Source of the DNA: Zeus faber
Lineage: Eukaryota > Chordata > Actinopteri > Zeiformes > Zeidae
Assembly: GCA_960531495.1 (NCBI GenBank)
Contig: OY482846.1
Coordinates: forward strand, 14,948,243-15,012,242
Reading direction: 5' to 3'
Length of the DNA stretch: 64,000 nt
Shown here: positions 13,112 through 23,523 of the stretch, piece by piece
How positions within the stretch are numbered: the stretch's first letter is position 1
How the letters are laid out: each line of letters starts with the position of its first letter
The notes under the pieces: generated by a model
The model's input: only the letters and a program-made list of their open reading frames with translations
Told to the model about the DNA's origin: nothing
The model's database searches: none
Position numbers and translations under genes: made by a program

Positions 13112-13472
13112 GTAAGGGACGGGAAATACTCATTTGTCTCACATTACAGGTAGCTGTCTCTTTTTATTGAGGTAGAATAAACTTTTCGAGGCTGTGTCGA
13201 TGGATCCCAGTAGAAAAATTGTGATTACGCAAAGTTTACTCAAATAATCATAAGTAAGTTTTGTATACAAGGATACATTCATTTGTTTTAAGCAAAAATG
13301 AATATATATATGTGGTTTAAATAAAGTTAATACATTTAAAATAAGCAGTCATATATTTCCAAATTTATATAAAATGATGTAAAATATATAATATCAAGTA
13401 TAAATTAGTGATAATAAAAATATGGGTAATATTTTTTTGTTCTCTGCTGAGCATTCATATTTTACTTCCCAG

Positions 13473-13574
13473 TGTTTAGGCGAGCGCTGGGCGGCTGTGT
13501 GTCGCTGGACAGAAGAGAGGTGGAATCAGCTGCAGGAGGTGCTGCTGGTGTGGCAGCAGCTGCTGGAAGACCAG
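13473..13574 (+). CDS. utrn: utrophin exon E7: spectrin repeat 2
   Basis: [20 protein letters not shown] then [14 protein letters not shown], with the VCRWTEERW motif of utrophin and dystrophin repeat 2. 102 bp, the same as DMD exon 14. The donor CAG|GTACACAC lies immediately against a (CA)n array. Confidence 0.96.

Positions 13575-13576
<2 letters not shown>

Positions 13577-13630
<54 letters not shown>
13577..13630. repeat. (CA)n microsatellite at the E7 donor
   Basis: Begins two bases after the exon boundary, so positions +3 onward of the donor are the repeat itself. Confidence 0.95.
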
Positions 13631-13632
<2 letters not shown>

Positions 13633-13899
13633 CCACACACCTCTCTCTGATTTCTATAATCACTGACCATGAAGAGTCATTCCAGGCTCTTGCAGAAGCT
13701 CTCAAGTTCCATTGAGCCATTCCATCCTTGAACATCCTTGTGGTTCCTTGAGGTGGATTTGAAAAGCTCGCCAGTTGTTTCGAACCCTCATGAGTGCTGA
13801 GCTTTCTATATGAAATGAGAAAAAAGGATCAGCCATCCTTTATTTTTTATTATTATCGTAGGCTCTTCATAAGCTCTTAGAGTTAATCACACTCACTCT

Positions 13900-13951
13900 C
13901 TCTGTCTTTCTCGCTCTCTCTCTCTTTCTTGCTGTCTCTCTCGCTCTCTCG

Positions 13952-13990
<39 letters not shown>

Positions 13991-14001
13991 CCCCCCCTTC
14001 A
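13900..14001. repeat. (TC)n / C-rich pyrimidine tract before the E8 acceptor
   Basis: CT-rich run with a pure TC block at about 13950-13988 followed by a C run, ending at the CAG of the E8 acceptor. Serves as a very long polypyrimidine tract. Confidence 0.9.
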
Positions 14002-14002
14002 G

Positions 14003-14110
14003 GGTTTGTTCAGAGCCTGGTTGTCAGAACAGGAGCAGGCTCTGGATGACGTCCAAACAGGGAACTTCAAGGATCCCACTGAAATGAACGCTAATGTGTG
14101 GAAGCTAGCG
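14003..14110 (+). CDS. utrn: utrophin exon E8: spectrin repeat 3 start
   Basis: GLFRAWLSEQEQALDDVQTG then NFKDPTEMNANVWKLA. The AWLSE and FKD motifs match DMD exon 15, and the 108-bp length is identical. Acceptor CCTTCAG, donor GCG|GTAAGT. Confidence 0.94.
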
Positions 14111-14159
14111 GTAAGTACACAATGGTAATATTAATAGTATATAATAACACTAGTTAGTA

Positions 14160-14320
14160 GGGTGTTAATGGATAAAAGTATTTAATCGAATGATTGATCG
14201 ATAGTTAATTGCACATTTTTATCTGTTTAAAATACCTTTTTAAAGGGATATTTTTAATGTTTTAGTGTTTAATACTCTTATCAACATAGGAGTGGACAAA
14301 TAACAAATATCTGTAAAACA
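14160..14320. repeat. interspersed repeat, family C copy 1
   Basis: The words AGTTAATTGCACATTTTTAT, TCTGTTTAAAATACC and ACTCTTATCAACATAGGAGTGG recur in the same order near 29385-29480. Unknown class, non-coding. The rest of the intron (14321-15038) shows no gene. Confidence 0.6.
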
Positions 14321-15038
14321 CCTAATATGTCCGGCTTGTCAACGTTCACTACCAATTTGTCCCGTTTTCACCACAATTAAGAAATAATAATATGATACTT
14401 ATTTTCAGCGCTTTCTGTACATAGGCGTTTATCATGTTCTTTCCATTATCCTAAATGTTTCGAACAATTTTCAAACCAACAGAAATCCGTAATTTTAATT
14501 CAGGTAACGGTCCGTTTCATAAGGTCGCCTGTCAATGGTGTCAAATCCATTTTACTCCCCCTTCTTGCTAAGTTCCGGGGAAACACGGGGAAGACCGGAT
14601 GATACGTCAGAGTGAGGAAGGGAGTCAACGTAGTAGCTCATGTTATCTAGCCACTGTATTGTACTATTGTTTGTATTGCTCTACTATTATTCTGCTAATA
14701 ACTATGGTTTGATGGAGCACAATTATCTATTGCCGTTTGCTGCGTGTTCTGTTGCTGAAGCTGTCCCATGCAAACTCCCATGATCCCAGGCTACTTCACG
14801 GCTCCGTCTTTTGTTATTGTTTTTATTGAGAAGACACCTAGTGGCAGAAATGACATATTGTGCGTTTAAGTATGTCATAATATTTGGTTTGCATTCCCAT
14901 TTAGATTTGCTGAAATAGCTATAAGCTGTTTAATTATTAATTATCCAACCTTATCCAACCTTTGAAAATATATATATTTTTTAAATTGGCACAATATTTC
15001 TATCGATATAATACATTTATGTTAACATGTGTCTCCAG

Positions 15039-15218
15039 GCTCTGAAGGAGGACATGCAGAGGAGGAGGACGGCTCTGGAGCAGCTGGCGGATGCCGGGCG
15101 GGACGTGGCGTCTCTGTTGCGCAGCCCCGTGGCGGGGTCCGCCATCCAGGACCAGAGCCAGGAGCTGACCCAGAGATGGGATGACCTGGTCCAGAGGCTG
15201 GAGGACAAATCCTTCCAG
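15039..15218 (+). CDS. utrn: utrophin exon E9: spectrin repeat 3
   Basis: ALKEDMQRRRTALEQLADAG through LTQRWDDLVQRLEDKSFQ, ending repeat 3 with the conserved RWDxLVQRLE motif. 180 bp, the same as DMD exon 16. Acceptor GTCTCCAG, donor CAG|GTCCAT. Confidence 0.95.
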
Positions 15219-15351
15219 GTCCATAGTTCTTAAATTTGAATATTTGATATATGGACTCAAATTCAAAATGTACTCAGATTTATTTTTATTTTTATCCATA
15301 TCCTACTTTTTGTCTAAATTACTTTTTGTCACTCTGTGTCCACTGGTCCAG

Positions 15352-15545
15352 GTGATGGAGGCGGTGACCGTTACCGGAACAACGCAGGTGGAGGTACAGC
15401 GAGTCGCTGAGATGGTTTGCACAGAAATCATTTCCATGGAAACGGTTGTGGAAGCGACTGTGGAAACTTTCGACGAGCGGGACTCAACCGAACCCGCTCC
15501 CCCCAAAAGAAGACTGGTAGAGACGGATGTAGAAGAAAGACGAGT
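15352..15545 (+). CDS. utrn: utrophin exon E10: hinge-2-like linker
   Basis: VMEAVTVTGTTQVEVQRVAE, a Thr/Val/Glu-rich unstructured stretch, then EPAPPKRRLVETDVEERRV. It corresponds to DMD exon 17, where a poly-proline run precedes KKRQ; here only APP remains. 194 bp (DMD 176), same phase 2 end. Donor GT|GTAAGA. Confidence 0.92.
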
Positions 15546-15784
15546 GTAAGAACAGAAAACATACATACTATTGTGGTTACCACTAAACCACTTAAGTGGT
15601 TTGCATACATATACACACGCACACTATTGTATGGACACACACTTTGTTGCATATACACACTCTTCGCACACCCATCACACTCACACGTGGATACTATGAT
15701 GACCCCCTGGCTGGGTCATTGCAGTTCACTCACTCCTCTCTCTCTCTCTCCCCCTCTCTCCCTCTCACCCTCCTCTGGTTTCAG

Positions 15785-15896
15785 GTTGGAGAGCAGCCTC
15801 TGCGACCTCTTGGTCTGGATGGAGAGGTGGAAGGCTCAGGTCCAGGCTCTGGCCTCCTCACACCCAGACACAACGGACCTGCAGAACCACCTCACG
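15785..15896 (+). CDS. utrn: utrophin exon E11: spectrin repeat 4 start
   Basis: LESSLCDLLVWMERWKAQVQ and ALASSHPDTTDLQNHLT, equivalent to human utrophin helix ISAELLNWILKWK. 112 bp (DMD exon 18 is 124), phase 2 to 0. Acceptor GGTTTCAG, donor ACG|GTAGCA. Confidence 0.9.
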
Positions 15897-16254
15897 GTAG
15901 CACACACACAAAATTTTGAAATTTAGAGTCCAACTAAAATGAATCACATGAGGGGAAAAAATTAAATGTAGAAAAAAATTGTCTCCAAGCTACACTTTTA
16001 AGTGGCCTAAATTAAAGTGAATCATCAACATTTTATTACAAGGTTCTGGAATACTCCATTCTAATTTGTCGATAGCAGTAATCAGAAGTTATAATGAAGA
16101 ATAATGACCGTTGCTACTTCACGTCTATTTTCTGAACTATTTTCTAAAACTTAAACTAGGCATACAAGTTATTAAAAAATCTTTCAAATCAACAATATTG
16201 ATTTGAAAGTTCTTTTATAAAATATTTTATAAATAAAATAATATATTAAGACAG

Positions 16255-16445
16255 AATATTATTCAGTCTCAATGTATTATTCTATTTAGTAAGTAGCCAT
16301 GTAATAATTGGGATACTGTACTGCCAGATGGGGATTTTCTTAAAATAAGAGTTCAGAGTGATGCAAGACCCGAACACCCTGTCGGGGTTTTTTTTGCGAT
16401 AACGGCAGACGAGCTGTACATTATTTCTTACGTATCTGTTGGTCC
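16255..16445. repeat. palindromic element, family B copy 2 (diverged)
   Basis: Shares TTTAGTAAGTAGCC..TGTAATAA, CACCCTGTCGG and GCGATAACGGC..ACGAGCTGTACATTA with the other copies, but the left GGTCATTATT word is eroded. Confidence 0.6.
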
Positions 16446-16456
16446 AATCGTCACAG

Positions 16457-16544
16457 TCCCTGGAGGTGGAGTTGTTTGGGAAGGAAGATGCGATTGGCCG
16501 GATGACCAGAGAGGGGCGGGGCTTGGTGGAGCGGCTAGAGAGAG
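16457..16544 (+). CDS. utrn: utrophin exon E12: spectrin repeat 4
   Basis: SLEVELFGKEDAIGRMTREG then RGLVERLER. 88 bp, exactly DMD exon 19, ending in phase 1. Sequence identity is low but size, phase and the EGRGLVE motif (human ILVEQM) fit. Acceptor TCACAG, donor AGAG|GTAAGA. Confidence 0.88.
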
Positions 16545-16859
16545 GTAAGACATCGGGATCTTAATCATAGTTATTGATCATATTATATTATTATTGTTAT
16601 TTATTTTTACCACTTTTGCACAGCCGCTTTGTATTGTCAAGTAGTTTTTCAGATTAAATTTGGTTTTGGTATAGACTGGAAGCGTGCATGCGTGTGTCGA
16701 GCAGTCAATTCTGTCAGCCAGCTGCGAGATGAGCAGCTTGCTAAATTTGATGTTTTTACACTGTTCTGCTCCTGAGGCGGCCGAGGGTGGTTCAAGTTTG
16801 TAAAAACTTTCCGTCAAACTCCGCTCATTCTCGCAATCTCTCTCTCCTCACTTTTCTTT

Positions 16860-17170
16860 TCTTGTTTATTTTTATTTGGGAGTTGGTCCTTCCTCTGCCA
16901 TATGATGACCATTCTGATCATATTCACCTGCTAGAGGAAGAAAACAGGGAAAATAATTATTTTATTTGTTTATTTTTATTTGGGAGTTGGTCCTTCCTCT
17001 GCCGTATGATGACCATTCTGATCATATTCACCTGCTAGAGGAAGAAAACAGGGAAAATAATTATTTTATTTGTTTATTTTTATTTGGGAGTTGGTCCTTC
17101 CTCTGCCGTATGATGACCATTCTGATCATATTCACCTGCTAGAGGAAGAAAACAAGGAAAAGAATTAAGG
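16860..17170. repeat. 104-bp tandem repeat, three units
   Basis: The words GGGAGTTGGTCCTTCCTCTG and GACCATTCTGATCATATTC start again at intervals of 104 bp (GTTGGTCC near 16882, 16986 and 17090). Units are almost identical, so the array is recent. It lies in intron 12. Confidence 0.93.
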
Positions 17171-17370
17171 CTCAAAGAAAGAAATAAAGAAATAAGAGAG
17201 AATAACGGAAAGATCACAATTTCTTCCTTTCCTTCTCTTTCTTTCCTCATATCAACTTTTCGTGTCACAGACAAAGCATTCCTTTCTTCCTCCCCTTGTC
17301 TTTCTTCCCCTTTCTCCATCTCTCTTCCTCACTCTCTCCCTAACCATCTCTCCCTCCCTCCCCGCTGTAG

Positions 17371-17615
17371 AAGGCCTTGTTGTGGACCAGCTGAGGTCGG
17401 ACCTGGACCTGCTCCAGTCCCAGTGGGAAGCGTGTGCACGTGAGCTGCAGGCGGCCCAGGAGCGTGCACGTGTCCAGAACCGGGTGCGAGCGGTTTCCCG
17501 AGAGCTCGACCAGGTGGACCGGCTCCTGGGGGAGCAGGACCAGTGGCTCAGCTCCACTTCCACAATGGACACCCAGGACCAAGGCGGACTCAGAACTATC
17601 AGTGGGGAATGTCAG
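17371..17615 (+). CDS. utrn: utrophin exon E13: spectrin repeats 4-5
   Basis: GLVVDQLRSDLDLLQSQWEA through RVSRELDQVDRLLGEQDQWL-type sequence, containing LGEQDQWLSSTSTMDTQDQ. 245 bp against 242 in DMD exon 20, phase 1 to 0. Acceptor GCTGTAG, donor CAG|GTATGA. Confidence 0.93.
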
Positions 17616-17639
17616 GTATGAGGCTTTATAACCACTCCT

Positions 17640-17765
17640 CCATGCAGAGAGGAGAGAGGGGAAAAAAGAGAGGGAGGCAGGAAGAAAGGCATTGAAGGAG
17701 CGAGAGAGGGGGAGGAAAGAAGAAAGAAAGAGATGGAGATGGGGAAAGAAAAAGAAACGGGCAGG
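17640..17765. repeat. purine-rich (GA) tract
   Basis: About 125 bp of nearly pure A/G on the + strand, directly after E13. Mirror of the pyrimidine-rich block before E13 (17230-17370), so the transcript could pair across the exon. Confidence 0.7.
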
Positions 17766-17960
17766 AGAAAGTTCAATATGGCGATGTGGACTCTGACTCC
17801 CCATAGAAATGAAAGGGTCTTTATCACGTTGTTTCTCGTATTGGTGTAAAACCGGCTTCTCATGGTGGGATTTCACCTTTGAGGTTTTCCTCTCATGATA
17901 TTAATTAAGCATATTTTCCTTACCTGTATTCTAACTATATCTGTCCACCCTCCTCCTCAG

Positions 17961-18129
17961 CTCCGACTATCCCAGACGGCCCCGCTTGGACCCCAGCTGG
18001 AGGCTCTTTCCTCAGAGGTGGGGTCTCTGCAAGCCACACCCACCCTGAGGGACGCCCTGGTGGTGGTGTCGGCACACCACTCCTCCACCCTACAGAAGCT
18101 ACACAGCAGAGAGCAGGAGGTCCAGCAAG
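17961..18129 (+). CDS. utrn: utrophin exon E14: spectrin repeat 5
   Basis: LRLSQTAPLGPQLEALSSEV, then GSLQATPTLRDALVVVSAHH and LQKLHSREQEVQQ. 169 bp, 12 shorter than DMD exon 21, same phase 1 end. Acceptor CCTCCTCAG, donor CAAG|GTAGCT. Poorly conserved part of the rod. Confidence 0.88.
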
Positions 18130-18224
18130 GTAGCTCCTATACCACTTGGATATAGAATTGATTTTAGTTAGCCTCACAAAAGACTGAAGATCACGTTGCT
18201 TTTTAATTTGGTTCTTGGTACCAG

Positions 18225-18540
18225 ATTTCTTTGCAAGTGGTAACTTTCAGCCAGACGGTCATTATTGCAAAATAACCCCTGTCATGGTTGGTTTTGAATC
18301 ACTACAAAGGTGGCTATTTTGCGATAATGACCAGCTGGCTGTACATAATCTCACTTATTATACGGCTACTAACATTGCAATAACGTGGCAAACTATTCAC
18401 CCTATAAAAACAACTAACCTGTTTACTGTTATTCATGTGAAAGTTGAGTTGAAATTGTAGATGCTATGTAGTGCCACAAGATGTCCCTGCTAGCAAGTGT
18501 TAGCATTAGTAGATAGAAGTGAAACAAGGCGGAGAAGGGG
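18225..18540. repeat. palindromic element, family B copy 3
   Basis: GGTCATTATTGCAAAATAACC and GCTATTTTGCGATAATGACC form an inverted pair about 50 bp apart; the flank CAGCTGGCTGTACATAATC is shared with copy 4. The stretch up to about 18540 also carries GCTATGTAGTGCCACAAG, repeated near 19808. Confidence 0.75.
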
Positions 18541-19020
18541 TTGACCATGGCAACGGCCATTATTAAGAGATTGCCACTATCAACCAATCAGAATCCGGTT
18601 GGTCTACGGAGGGTTCCGGGCACGGTTGGAGGTTCAGGAGTTCTCTTTTAATGGGATAGTTTACAGTTTTTGAACACTGTTCACAATTTTTCGGTAAAAC
18701 TGAAGTCGTAGAGCAAAGCTTGCAGCTTTATCATTTCAGGCTGGAGAACCGACAAGTCCATTCCTGGAGTTTACGCTCTTTTAAAAATTGACAGCAGCTT
18801 TTTATATTGAGCCTTGGCACAGCCACCAGTAAATGGATGGGGCCCATATATGGACTTCCAAAAAGGTTCACAACGTGTGTGTCTCGTGTGTCTGTGTAAG
18901 GTAACCTGAGGACCTGTCCAGGAAAAAAAAAAAAGTACTTTGTTTTACTTCAGCGATTTATGAGATTTATTATCCAAAAACGGTGTAAGGAAGGATTGGG
19001 GAATGCCTTTTTTGTTCTTC

Positions 19021-19024
<4 letters not shown>

Positions 19025-19079
<55 letters not shown>
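19025..19079. repeat. (TG)n microsatellite
   Basis: Uninterrupted TG array in intron 14. Confidence 0.95.
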
Positions 19080-19081
<2 letters not shown>

Positions 19082-19619
19082 AAGGCTCTTGGGCGTTAGT
19101 TACAGTGAGGCTTTGGATGACGTCCAGGGAAAACCATTTGGTTTCTGCTCCAGGGTAGTTAGCCTCTTTCTCTCGCTCTCCTTCTTCGTTCTGTATATAA
19201 ACACGGGCAGAATATTTAACCATTAAATCACCTGGTAATAAAAGATACAGAGAAAGGGAGACAAGTCGAGTATCCAGACGTATAGACTCCAATTAAAGTA
19301 TCCAATTAAAGTTTGGATCGTTTACACGACTGGGTTCAAATGAAACTCTGATGGTTGTTGCGTTATCGAACCTTAATTTTTTTCAGGGTGGATCATCTGC
19401 CTGGAATGTACTTGGACAATGACTCCCGTGGAGGTCGAGCAGTGTGTTTGAAAGGACCCCATCCATCTAAGACAAATAGGGCCTGAGACGACCATTAGAG
19501 CTAATTTTGGTTCACTTGGGATTGTTCGGGCCTGAGTGTTTGACAGCCTCAACCCCATCAAACACATAAATCCTTGAGCTCGTTCCCACCCTCTTGTGGT
19601 GTTTTGGATGCATTTCATT

Positions 19620-19875
19620 GTGTGTCGGTTAACCACGTATGTGAGGGACTGCACATTATTCCGCTTATCACACAAACAGCGAATACTGCAACAACATAGC
19701 AAGCTACTCGCCCTCCAAAAAAGATGACGTGTGATGAACCTATTTTATTGTTATTAATGTGAAATTTGACATATGGACATTCATCTCTTCAAGTTTTCAT
19801 TTGTAGATTCTATGTAGTGTGACAAGTTGTCCTCACTAGTTAGTGTTAGCATTAGCATGTAGGTGGAGGAAATCA
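19620..19875. repeat. family B-associated flank, partial copy
   Basis: TGCAACAACATAGCAAGCTACTC and TTCTATGTAGTGTGACAAG..GTTAGTGTTAGCATTAGCA parallel 18375-18515, so this is a second, diverged copy of the same flank. No palindrome core visible. Confidence 0.55.
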
Positions 19876-20051
19876 GTCGCTATTAATGCACGGTGGCATT
19901 ATTCAGAAATAACTTCAGAAATATTCAGAATTAAAGTTACTGCTATTGAGCAATGACAATCGAGTATTCCACAGAGTTGTGTAATCATTTGAATAATCCC
20001 CTTCACCCCTCTCCTCCCCCATTTTTCCTTCCTCCCCTCCCTGTCCTCCAG

Positions 20052-20170
20052 CCTTGACCAGTCTCCAGGTTGTTCCAGACCCGGTTGAGGTCTTGGAGTC
20101 CAGGTTGGGCACGCTGAGGGAGGGCGTCATGGACGCTGGCACCACGCAGGCAGCAGTGGAGCGTGCACAG
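20052..20170 (+). CDS. utrn: utrophin exon E15: spectrin repeats 5-6
   Basis: LTSLQVVPDPVEVLESRLGT then LREGVMDAGTTQAAVERAQ. 119 bp, 27 shorter than DMD exon 22, phase 1 to 0. Acceptor TCCTCCAG, donor CAG|GTGAGA. Identified mainly by frame, splice sites and position, since sequence similarity is weak. Confidence 0.85.
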
Positions 20171-20811
20171 GTGAGATGTGCATTATGGGAAATTAAGTCC
20201 TTGATTCTTAAGGAGTGGTACACGTTCCTCCGTAATATATAAAAAATGACTTTTAAAAGTGCTCTTTTAAGTAAGGTTTTTTCAGGTGTATTGTGTCTAC
20301 ATGGCCATTTTTAAACAAATTGAATATTTATATATGTATATATATAATATATACATATATATGTATTTTTTTATTATTAATTCATATTGTAAATATATAC
20401 TATACATATTTTTTTTACTTTCAGAAAACAATCAGCACTAATATCAAATTATATATAAAAAAACAGTAGCCCTCTAAATACACAATAAAAAAAACCTTTC
20501 CATTTAAACAGAGACTTTTTAAAAGTAGATTTTAAAACAAATGTTAACGACAGACAATGGGCTTCATTCTCACACTCACTTCCCGTTCCAGCTTATCAAA
20601 CCACAGAGAGGTGGTTTAGTGCACATGTGGCTTGTGCTGGTACTTGTTACGATGTGGCACGACGCCCTAAGGAGACAGTCAGACAGACGTATATATTTTT
20701 TTAAGAATAAATTAGGAAGGATTAATTCTTATTTACAATGGCAGTCTGGCAAAAGGCAAAGCCTCTTATTAAAAGTTAAAAAGACTGCAGCACACATCCA
20801 AACATTTCAAA

Positions 20812-21454
20812 AGCTGCTTTCACAAATGCACTGCAACCCTGAAATGATCTGGACATTACCCGGAGGAGTTGTATGTGTGAACGCATCAGAAGGAACGAAT
20901 CAGTTGGACCGAACATCAAACAGACTTTACCCAGCCAGCACCCTAGTGCAAAGTCTGCACATTGTCAGATTCAGTACTATGTGTGAACAGAGCAGGTGGG
21001 CAGAGTGGGCGTGTCGCATGTTGATGACGTCTCTATCATACGCCAGTCAGTTTCCTTTATGCGGGTACGACATGGAGGGTGAAGAGTCATTTAACTTCAT
21101 GCGGATCTTAGTGCATGCAATGTAGCTTCTTTGTATGCCTTTCTGCTTTTTTTTCTATTCCTTTCCACTCTTTCGTTTGTATTGTCGATACGTACAAATA
21201 TATAGAGTATCAATGCAAAAAAGTTGCAATGACCGATAAGTCAGTAGCCTTGTCCACCATTTTGTGTGTGTAAAACTCTAGCGCTCTAGCCAGACTCCAC
21301 CTCCCGTCTAAAGCAAACAGTATTTCCAGTAGGTGTGAATGTGTCTGACATGGACAATCTCCGGTTGTGTGCTACATCCGTGAAAGGGCAACTATGGACA
21401 ATGTCCGCACCTGATTATCCAGACATTGTTCGGAGTTCATGTGTGAAAGCAGCT
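20812..21454. mobile_element. non-autonomous DNA transposon, family E copy 1
   Basis: Ends AGCTGCTTTCACAAATGCAC and GTTCATGTGTGAAAGCAGCT are inverted. The interior shares GTGTGAACAGAGCAGG, GTGGGCAGAGTGGGCGTGTC and ATCATACGCCAG with a copy in opposite orientation at 39069-39602. The open frame across 20541-21125 has no family resemblance. Confidence 0.75.
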
Positions 21455-22056
21455 CAACACACCTGCTACTTGCATACATTCATATCTATTATCCTAAAGT
21501 AATTTATTATGTTTCTGGTATCTTTTATGTGGGATTTCTTTTCGTGAATCAGCTGTGTTGACACTTCAGGGACAGGTGTTGGTTAAACTCCTTTGAAAAC
21601 TATGTTCTTTAAATAATATAAATACTCAATACATGGTACACACATGGGCTTCCCAGCACAAAATAATAATGTTGGATAGATTTATTTTCCACAGACTGAC
21701 ATTCAGTTAGTGAATTGAAAATGGGTGTTTCTGGATATTAAAGGTTAAGCGAAATTCAAGGAATTTTCAAGAAAAGAAAATTACGTTTGATGATTGATGT
21801 ACGATTGATGACAAACTCTGACTTTAGAAAATGGGTTTTCCAAAAAGCACATGTAGCGGTAGATTGGGGAGATGATTCTCAAGTCGATCACAAGAGTTTT
21901 TGATTCATCCTTTAACATTTTGACCACACACAAGGGAGTCTTCTGATTCAATTCCTTTAGAAGACATACAGTATCCGTAAATATAGCTTTAAAATACGCT
22001 GTCTAGAGATTTATGCTACAGTTTCCTTTCTTGAGTTTTACCTCATTTCCTCTCAG

Positions 22057-22194
22057 GTGTTGTGCCTGGAGATCGAGCAGACGCAGCAAGCCTCGGATCC
22101 GGTTCAGCTCCAGCGATGGCGCCGTCTCTCCTCCAGCGCCCGGGACGAGCTGAGCACGCTGCAGTGCATGCTGGGAAGCCTGAAGGACCACCAG
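22057..22194 (+). CDS. utrn: utrophin exon E16: spectrin repeat 6
   Basis: VLCLEIEQTQQASDPVQLQR and WRRLSSSARDELSTLQCMLG then SLKDHQ. 138 bp against 213 in DMD exon 23, so this part of repeat 6 is about 25 residues short; phase 0/0. Acceptor CCTCTCAG, donor CAG|GTGGCG. The following intron is only 84 bp. Confidence 0.88.
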
Positions 22195-22278
22195 GTGGCG
22201 AGACTAACCCATACGATTTTAAAATGTTTTTGTTGTGAGTGATGTGTTTTTGTGAATGTTCGTGAGCCTTATTTCCAG

Positions 22279-22392
22279 GTGTGTGTGGTGGAGGTGGAGC
22301 GCTGGCTTGAGGCGGTGCAGGAGCTGCTGTCCCAGGACGACACCAGGCAGCAGGACACTGAGAGGCTTCAGGACCAGCTCAACCAGTGCAAG
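22279..22392 (+). CDS. utrn: utrophin exon E17: spectrin repeat 7 start
   Basis: VCVVEVERWLEAVQELLSQD then DTRQQDTERLQDQLNQCK, matching human utrophin LQRQLDQC. 114 bp, the same as DMD exon 24. Acceptor TTTCCAG. The donor AAG|GTCGGG sits exactly on the left edge of a transposon insertion, so most of its bases come from the element. Confidence 0.93.
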
Positions 22393-22393
22393 G

Positions 22394-23093
22394 TCGGGCT
22401 GGGCGATAAAACGGTCTAGATTATTTTCACAATTAAATCTTCCACGATAACGATGATAATTTTGAGATTTATTTTCGACCGTTTTTTGAGTCCATTTTCC
22501 TCTACCTAAACCAAAAACACTACACGAACAGCCAATCGTACAGCAGCGAAACAACCATGTGACACGTTATGCACATATTATATTACGTTATTATCAAACA
22601 TGGAGTCCGGCCATTGTTGGGTTCAGTGGGCCTTCCTCAAAAACCAACTCAAACTCGCCTTCCTCCCAACCCGAGCCCGGCATGGCCCCCATCCCCGCAA
22701 AAGGACAGTGATTAAAGAAAGAAACCGTGATTTTCAGGGACATCTGATCTGAAACGGTCAAAGAGAGTCACTCGGTCTGCTCCAAACGTCCTGCATATAA
22801 TCAGAGCGCAGATCCTGATACTTTTCAGGCTGTTCTCAGACAACAATGATCATATTATATATTTAAATGTATATGATATATATTTATATATCATGTTATT
22901 TATTTAGTTCTTTTTTGTTAACATATAAATGTTTTTGTTTTTATTTTATTTATTTAGTATTTAACGTTAATCCATGAAAATACAGAAAAATGTCAATTGA
23001 GCATAATAATAACAATAAAATATATATTGTGATAATTATCGATTAATATAAAAAAACATTGTGATACGTTTTTGGCCATATCATCCAGCCCTA
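22394..23093. mobile_element. hAT-like element inserted at the E17 splice donor
   Basis: About 700 bp. Left end TCGGGCTGGGCGATAAAACG, right end TTTTGGCCATATCATCCAGCCCTA; these are imperfect inverted termini of the TAGGGCTGGGCGATA type. It is flanked by the direct repeat GTGCAAGG (22386-22393 and 23094-23101), extending to GTGCAAGGTC if two more bases are counted. An 8-bp duplication fits a hAT element. No transposase remains. Confidence 0.85.
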
Positions 23094-23367
23094 GTGCAAG
23101 GTCAGAGAAGAGGAATAGATCATCAGTAATTGGTTCCCATCATTAAGCACAAACCGAGCTTTATTAAAAATCCTAGCTTTATTTTACGTTGCCAATTTTT
23201 CGATTTCCTACTAAATTCTTTGGTTTGTTGCATATTTCCACTGATTTCCACGCATTATTTTAAGATGAGGATTGGGAAAGGAAATCCATCTTGTCAACAT
23301 GTATTGTTTTTTTAAGTGTGTTTCATTATTTAGAAGTATAATCATTTTCACCCTCTCTCCTCATCAG

Positions 23368-23523
23368 GAGTATGTGAATGAGATGGAGACAGTGGAGGGT
23401 TCATTGAAGCAAATGGCAGAGAATGTGAGCGCGGTGCAGGGGGCTGCAGTGCCAGGTCTGGCCACATGGGGGCAGCAGAGTGTCGAGCAGTGCCAGACCA
23501 GGTGGGACACACTGAGCAAGCAG
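23368..23523 (+). CDS. utrn: utrophin exon E18: spectrin repeat 7
   Basis: EYVNEMETVEGSLKQMAENV matches human VNEIETIESSLKNM; then GLATWGQQSVEQCQTRWDTL. 156 bp, the same as DMD exon 25. Acceptor CTCATCAG, donor CAG|GTGAGG. Confidence 0.95.

Noticed and set aside
16860-17170. CRISPR-like array
   Set aside because: Only three units in direct tandem, without spacers, in a vertebrate intron.
20541-21125. 194-residue open frame
   Set aside because: Lies over the family E element; no known domain, and the other copy of the element does not keep it open.
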